DNA of 20,507 bases from Chara braunii (Eukaryota; Streptophyta; Charophyceae; Charales; Characeae). Below are positions 17,412 through 20,507 of this stretch, in pieces. Below the pieces are notes generated by a model. That model made no database searches. It had not been told where the DNA came from and saw nothing but the letters and a program-made list of their open reading frames with translations. Each line of letters starts with the position of its first letter. Positions within the stretch are counted from its first letter, which is position 1. The translations under genes were made by a program, and so were the position numbers. The DNA is taken from the NCBI GenBank assembly GCA_003427395.1, contig BFEA01000184.1:1795100-1815606 (forward strand). The letters run 5' to 3'.

Positions 17412-17690
17412 GTACGGCCGTACTTTTCCCGCCTGCCCGCCAACGGTCCTTTCGGACCGATTTCCCCAAGGCACCGCAGCGATTGGGGCCGTAAACGGCC
17501 CAACGGCCCGGATTCGCCCGCGATCTTAAAACTTTAAGATCACCGGGCGATCTGGGCCGTCGGGCAGGTGCAACCACAAACTGCCTGGATCGCTGCGCAA
17601 TCTTAAAAATCTAAGATCGGGGCCCAATCCGAGCCGTCGGGCCGGTAGGTCCAAAGATGGCCCTGATTTCAAAATTCAGACATTAGCGAT
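17412..17690. repeat. Hairpin cluster, possible foldback or MITE-like remnant
   Basis: Five short inverted repeats lie within about 205 bp: palindrome gtacggccgtac (17412-17423); cggtcc/ggaccg (17444-17449 and 17454-17459, loop of 4); gggccgt/acggccc (17486-17501, loop of 2); gatcttaaa/tttaagatc (17522-17541, loop of 2); and atctta/taagat (17600-17617). The last two belong to two divergent copies of a unit of about 75 bp, each followed by a gccgtcgggc word (17554-17563 and 17634-17643). No coding sequence is supported. Confidence 0.7.
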
Positions 17691-17692
17691 TT

Positions 17693-18974
17693 TTATAAGT
17701 GTAGGGATGGTTGTTGTATCCTCCATTTTCGTGTTCGATCGATCCTTTGACTCAGTCGGGGTAGGTTGCTCAGTGTTGACTTGCGGGAGTTGAGAGGGGG
17801 TCTGGGCAGTCTGTTGCCGCTGCTGCACAGTCCCCTCTGTTGCTGTAGAGCTCTCTTGTGCCTTTGATCCGGTTGGCAGTTGTACGTTAATTTTGGGGTT
17901 GAGTAGCCTCGGGTGAACTCAAGCAAACTGTGGACGGTACTCTGCGTTTTTTTTTGTTCCCGTTTGGTCCAGGTTGTTGGGGAGCCGGGTAGCCATAGGG
18001 GGGGAAGGATCTGCTCGGTCCAACCCACCAGCTGTCCAGTCATCCTCAGGCTGAGTCTGGCAGCCAGGTAGCCACAAGGGGGTAAGGATCTGCTCGGTCC
18101 AACCCACCAGCTGTCCGGTCATCCTTAGGCCTGGGTTTGTACACTTGGCAGGCCGCCAGTTGGGCCAGTCCATTGTAGGGTCGCTGGGCTGGCGGGATGG
18201 GGTCTGTGTTAGTGTGTTTACCCTTGCTTCCTTCAGCCTGTCCTGTCCTGGCGGCATCCGGTCTGGTTGCCCTGCTTGCTTCGTTCCTGTTTGTTGCGCC
18301 TTTCCTTCCTTCTCCGCTTGCCTGTTGGTCCTGGGAGGCTCTCCGTTTGCCCTTGAGTTTGTGCTCATTCACGTTGTCAATGACAATCATGGCCCCAGAA
18401 GGAAAGGCTACCGGTTGGCCCGTCCCCTGCCACAGCCATCTCCCCGGCCGCCCATCCGCGTATGCTTTGAAGAGCCACCCTTCCAGCTCTTTTCCTTCTG
18501 GGTACCATCTCTCCTCGTCCGTGGGGTGGGGGATCACAAGTCCTTTGATTCTCTTTTTCTGGTTAGATTGGCACTCGTCATCCGTGCAGAGGTGCCCTCG
18601 TGCCTTACGTGCATAACACCATGGGTCTTGAGTGTGGCTAATAGGGACAGAGCATTCCTTACCGCCGTGTGAGTATCGCCATTCTTCGTTAAGAGGGAAA
18701 GGGTAGGATGGGTCCTAGTCCACAGCCACCAACAGGGAGTCGTCCCCTTTGCCCTGGAATTGCGGAAAGTCGGTGATGTAACCTTTTACGTGGGCAGTGT
18801 TTTCAAAATCAACGAGGATAGCCCCCTGCACCAGAGCGGGGCAAATCTGAATTCAACCCATAATTTTGATTTCATTAAGAACTCTCTGCTTTCGTCGCTG
18901 GACTGTGGGTCTATCAAGTACCACGCTGTGACTTGCACAGGTTTGCCTCTGAACTGCGGAGCCTTGTTTCTCAG
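17693..18974 (-). pseudogene. LINE B ORF1 C-terminal half, frameshifted
   Basis: Coding continues after the stop at 18975 (RGKPVQVTAWYLIDPQSSDE; LWVEFRFAPLWCRGLSSLIL). After a shift near 18770-18720 it reads PLNEEWRYSHGGKECSVPIS and a zinc-knuckle-like CYARKARGHLCTDDEC (18571-18618), where the second Cys is Arg. Next come PTDEERWYPEGKELEGWLFK and FPSGAMIVIDNVNEHKLKGK, then Gln/Lys/Arg-rich linker. A 79-bp tandem duplication (17980-18138) shifts the frame. The end is Gln/Thr/Pro-rich (EGTVQQRQQTAQTPSQLPQV). The plus-strand frames at 18145-18672 are shadows. Confidence 0.48.
17980..18138 (-). repeat. 79-bp tandem duplication in LINE B ORF1, out of frame
   Basis: The block containing aaggatctgctcggtccaac begins this word at 18005 and again at 18084, a period of 79 bp. 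Because 79 is not a multiple of three, the two copies (both encoding TAGGLDRADP) read in different phases. Confidence 0.92.
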
Positions 18975-19184
18975 TTAGAGGTTCCTGTCTGTTGAGTAGA
19001 GAGTCACCATAATGATTGTGATGCAATCTGGGTTGTCCACCTCAATGAGGAAGTGGTCATGGACTAGCTGGCGTTCCAGTTTGATGAGCCCAAGTTTGTC
19101 TATGATCCACTTAACCTTGTCACTGATTGGGTGCGTTGTCTGCATTGGCACAAATCGAAAGTGCACCGCTTTACGGGAGTAGAT

Positions 19185-19411
19185 CATGTCCCTCATCGCC
19201 TGTGCTTGGGCTGGGAAGACAGAGTGGGGGTAAATATTCCCATCCCTGACCTGATACTTCCTATCTGGCTCCACATACAATTGTTGTATGAAGTGGCTCA
19301 TGTCCCTCGTCGCCTGTGCTTGGGCTGGGAAGACAGAGTAGGGGTAGATAGTCCCATCCCTGACCTGATACTTCTTATCTGGCCACATACACTTGCTGTA
19401 TAAAGTGGCTC
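19185..19411 (-). repeat. 114-bp in-frame tandem duplication in LINE B ORF1
   Basis: catgtccctc begins at 19185 and 19299, with the following 110 bp closely matching. The period is 114 bp (38 codons), so the reading frame is kept. Confidence 0.95.
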
Positions 19412-19541
19412 TTAAGGGGCCCATAGAGTCCAAGGTGGAGGGCTTGTGTGCATCAGTCTGTGCCGGGGCGGATAAGGCTTTGAGCAATTGGGGAAGAGGG
19501 TGTTGCACACTCCCCGACACAGGGGTGGGGTTGGAGGGAGT

Positions 19542-19740
19542 GTGTTTGGGATGCGTCCCCTCTGCCGCTACCTTGTCTCTCCATGCCTCCTTCTTGCCTC
19601 CTCTTGTTGCTATGTCGTTACTCGTCGAGGTAGAGGGCGTGTCTTTGGGACACATCCCGTCCGCCATGACCTTGTCCCTCCATGTTTCCTTCTTGCCCCC
19701 TCCTGTTGTTACGTCGTTACTTGATGGTTCAGGTCCTACA
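19542..19740 (-). repeat. 99-bp in-frame tandem duplication in LINE B ORF1
   Basis: Two related copies start at about 19542 and 19641 (gtgtttggga and gtctttggga), a period of 99 bp (33 codons). They encode the two KKE[TA]WRDKV repeats. They are more diverged than the 114-bp pair, so probably older. Confidence 0.88.
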
Positions 19741-19940
19741 ACCTTCCTCTCACCCCGGGCTTGGCCAGTCTCTTTGACTCTGGTCACGGTTGCCAGCTCC
19801 GGGGGTTGTACACTCTCTTTATGATCTTTTTTATCTGACGCCATGGCCCCTAAGTGGGCACGTTGTGAGGAAACCCGGGGAGGGGCTCCTACCGCTCGCT
19901 GAAGCCAGGGGCAACGCCGCCTGTCACTCGGCGCGCCCAC

Positions 19941-20040
19941 TTCCGAGGTCCTCAGCGCAGATAGGGTGTTGGGGCTTATTATCTCCTGTTTCCCCTGCCC
20001 ACAGAAGCGCTTTAATCTAGCGTTATCAGATCATAATTCT
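19941..20040 (-). other. LINE B upstream (possible 5' UTR) segment, no gene seen
   Basis: About 100 bp between the upstream in-frame ATG of LINE B and the start of the satellite-like array. No coding or RNA signal is supported. Confidence 0.35.
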
Positions 20041-20129
20041 CTTGAGTAATTTTGTTCAATGAGCGCTTCCCCCTTTTCTGGAGTCAGAGCCAGATGTAGA
20101 TTGGNCCTGATCATGAGGGTTATCTGTTT

Positions 20130-20507
20130 TGACTCTAACAAGTTCGGTTTTAAAAGGGAGAGTGGTCCAATCAGGCGAGTCGATTTCCAGAGAATAAACA
20201 GTCCCTTCAGCACGCTTAATTACNAGTAAGNTANNGAGTCAAATCAGCAGGCTCGATCAGATGTCCAGCGGAGCAATCAACAGGTCCGATTTTATAAGAG
20301 CAAACGGACCACTCAATAGGCTTGACTTGCAGGAAGCCAGCGAGCCAAATCAACAGGCTCCATTACATGCCCAGCGGACCAATCTACAGGTCCGATTTTT
20401 NNAGAGCCAACCGAACCAATCAATATGCTCAATTTGTAGAGAGTCAACGAGCAAAATCATCAGGCTCGATCATACGGTCAGCACACCAATCAACAGGTCT
20501 GATTTTT
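20130..20507. repeat. Satellite-like array, 106-107 bp period made of three units of about 35 bp
   Basis: Clear copies start at 20236 (gagtcaaatcagcaggctc), 20342 (gagccaaatcaacaggctc) and 20449 (gagcaaaatcatcaggctc), spaced 106 and 107 bp. Inside each, units of 33-37 bp begin AGG(C/T)(T/C)(C/T)GAT and end CCAATCAAC or similar. A more diverged stretch around 20130-20235 (agttcggttttaaaaggga; ccaatcaggcgagtcgat) matches the same units. The array runs off the right edge and holds ambiguous bases at 20224, 20231, 20234-20235 and 20401-20402, with another just outside at 20105. The Ns suggest assembly difficulty in a repetitive region. Confidence 0.9.

Larger units (their letters stand above)
17690..19940 (-). 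mobile_element. LINE B: ORF1 portion of a second non-LTR element
   Basis: A second set of minus-strand frames forms an ORF1-like protein with an ATG at 19844-19842 (MASDKKDHKESVQPPELATV; an in-frame ATG also lies upstream at 19940). It ends at about 17690 in Gln/Thr-rich sequence, where repeats begin. No endonuclease or reverse transcriptase follows, so only the 5' half is present. The class assignment rests on a probable RRM-like region and a zinc-knuckle-like motif, typical of plant-type L1 ORF1. It is weaker than for LINE A. Confidence 0.5.
18975..19940 (-). pseudogene. LINE B ORF1 N-terminal half, open for 321 codons
   Basis: The likely start is MASDKKDHKESVQPPELATV at 19844; an ATG at 19940 would add a basic Arg/Pro-rich extension. 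Residues then include two related 33-residue repeats (SSNDVTTGGGKKETWRDKVM; TSNDIATRGGKKEAWRDKVA), two related 38-residue repeats (KYQVRDGTIYPYSVFPAQAQ; KYQVRDGNIYPHSVFPAQAQ), and an RRM-like alpha/beta segment (VKWIIDKLGLIKLERQLVHD; HFLIEVDNPDCITIIMVTLY). The frame stops at 18977-18975, but the same phase continues (KPVQVTAWYLIDPQ), so this stop is internal. Function by family is RNA binding and chaperoning of the element transcript, inferred only. Confidence 0.5.

Noticed and set aside
17115-17577. Minus-strand Tyr/Thr/Arg repeat protein (PTYATRPTYATYAM)
   Set aside because: It arises from the GTAGGTCGCG minisatellite and (GA)n; there is no flanking coding sequence and the repeat is not codon-periodic.
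18145-18672. Plus-strand 175-codon frame with apparent hydrophobic segments
   Set aside because: It is opposite LINE B ORF1, whose minus-strand text is better supported by the duplication structure and continuity.
20130-20507. CRISPR-like array because of regularly spaced repeats
   Set aside because: The units are diverged, contiguous and in a eukaryotic context without unique spacers or cas genes; this is a satellite.

Overview
This is a eukaryotic nuclear window built almost entirely of decayed transposable elements and simple or tandem repeats. I see no intact host gene, no rRNA or tRNA gene, no CRISPR array and no bacterial operon. Low coding density, long microsatellites, ambiguous bases near the right end, a Helitron, and an L1-like non-LTR retrotransposon with a zf-RVT-like tail fit a plant-lineage (streptophyte) or other large, repeat-rich eukaryotic genome. 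A charophyte-type alga is my best guess, but I cannot name the species.

Layout. All three elements read on the minus strand. (1) Positions 1-8379 hold LINE A. A long first reading frame starts with an ATG at 8379 and runs, with frameshifts and stops, to about 4557; its middle is very rich in Gln/Asn. It is followed by an ORF2 with apurinic endonuclease (about 3580-4605), linker, reverse transcriptase (about 2216-2940; FVDD at 2244-2255), thumb/connection and a zf-RVT-like tail that runs off the left edge. (2) Positions 8380-8840 are an A/T homopolymer region followed by a GC-rich stretch with a perfect 20-bp palindrome. (3) About 8844-15800 is a Helitron. It has a proline-rich leader, a Rep domain with HUH (13010-13018) and Y2 (12584-12610) motifs, a PIF1-like helicase (Walker A about 11511-11534), and then an extra unidentified reading frame (10199-8955) between the helicase and a candidate 3' terminus. 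(4) Positions 16021-17690 hold a G/purine-rich block, five (TC)n/(GA)n/(AC)n microsatellites, a GTAGGTCGCG-type minisatellite and a cluster of short perfect hairpins. (5) About 17690-19940 is the ORF1 half of a second LINE (LINE B), with no ORF2 next to it. It carries three internal tandem duplications: 99 bp and 114 bp in frame, 79 bp out of frame. (6) About 20040-20507 is a satellite-like array with a period of 106-107 bp, made of three units of about 35 bp, lying directly upstream of LINE B in LINE orientation.

Nothing here is likely to work as it stands. LINE A and LINE B carry both frameshifts and stops. The Helitron Rep frame and the accessory frame are mostly broken by single in-frame stops over long shift-free stretches, which suggests younger, substitution-driven decay. 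The points most worth a second look are the accessory Helitron frame, the unusually long Gln/Asn-rich LINE A ORF1, and the repeat array upstream of LINE B, which could be promoter monomers.
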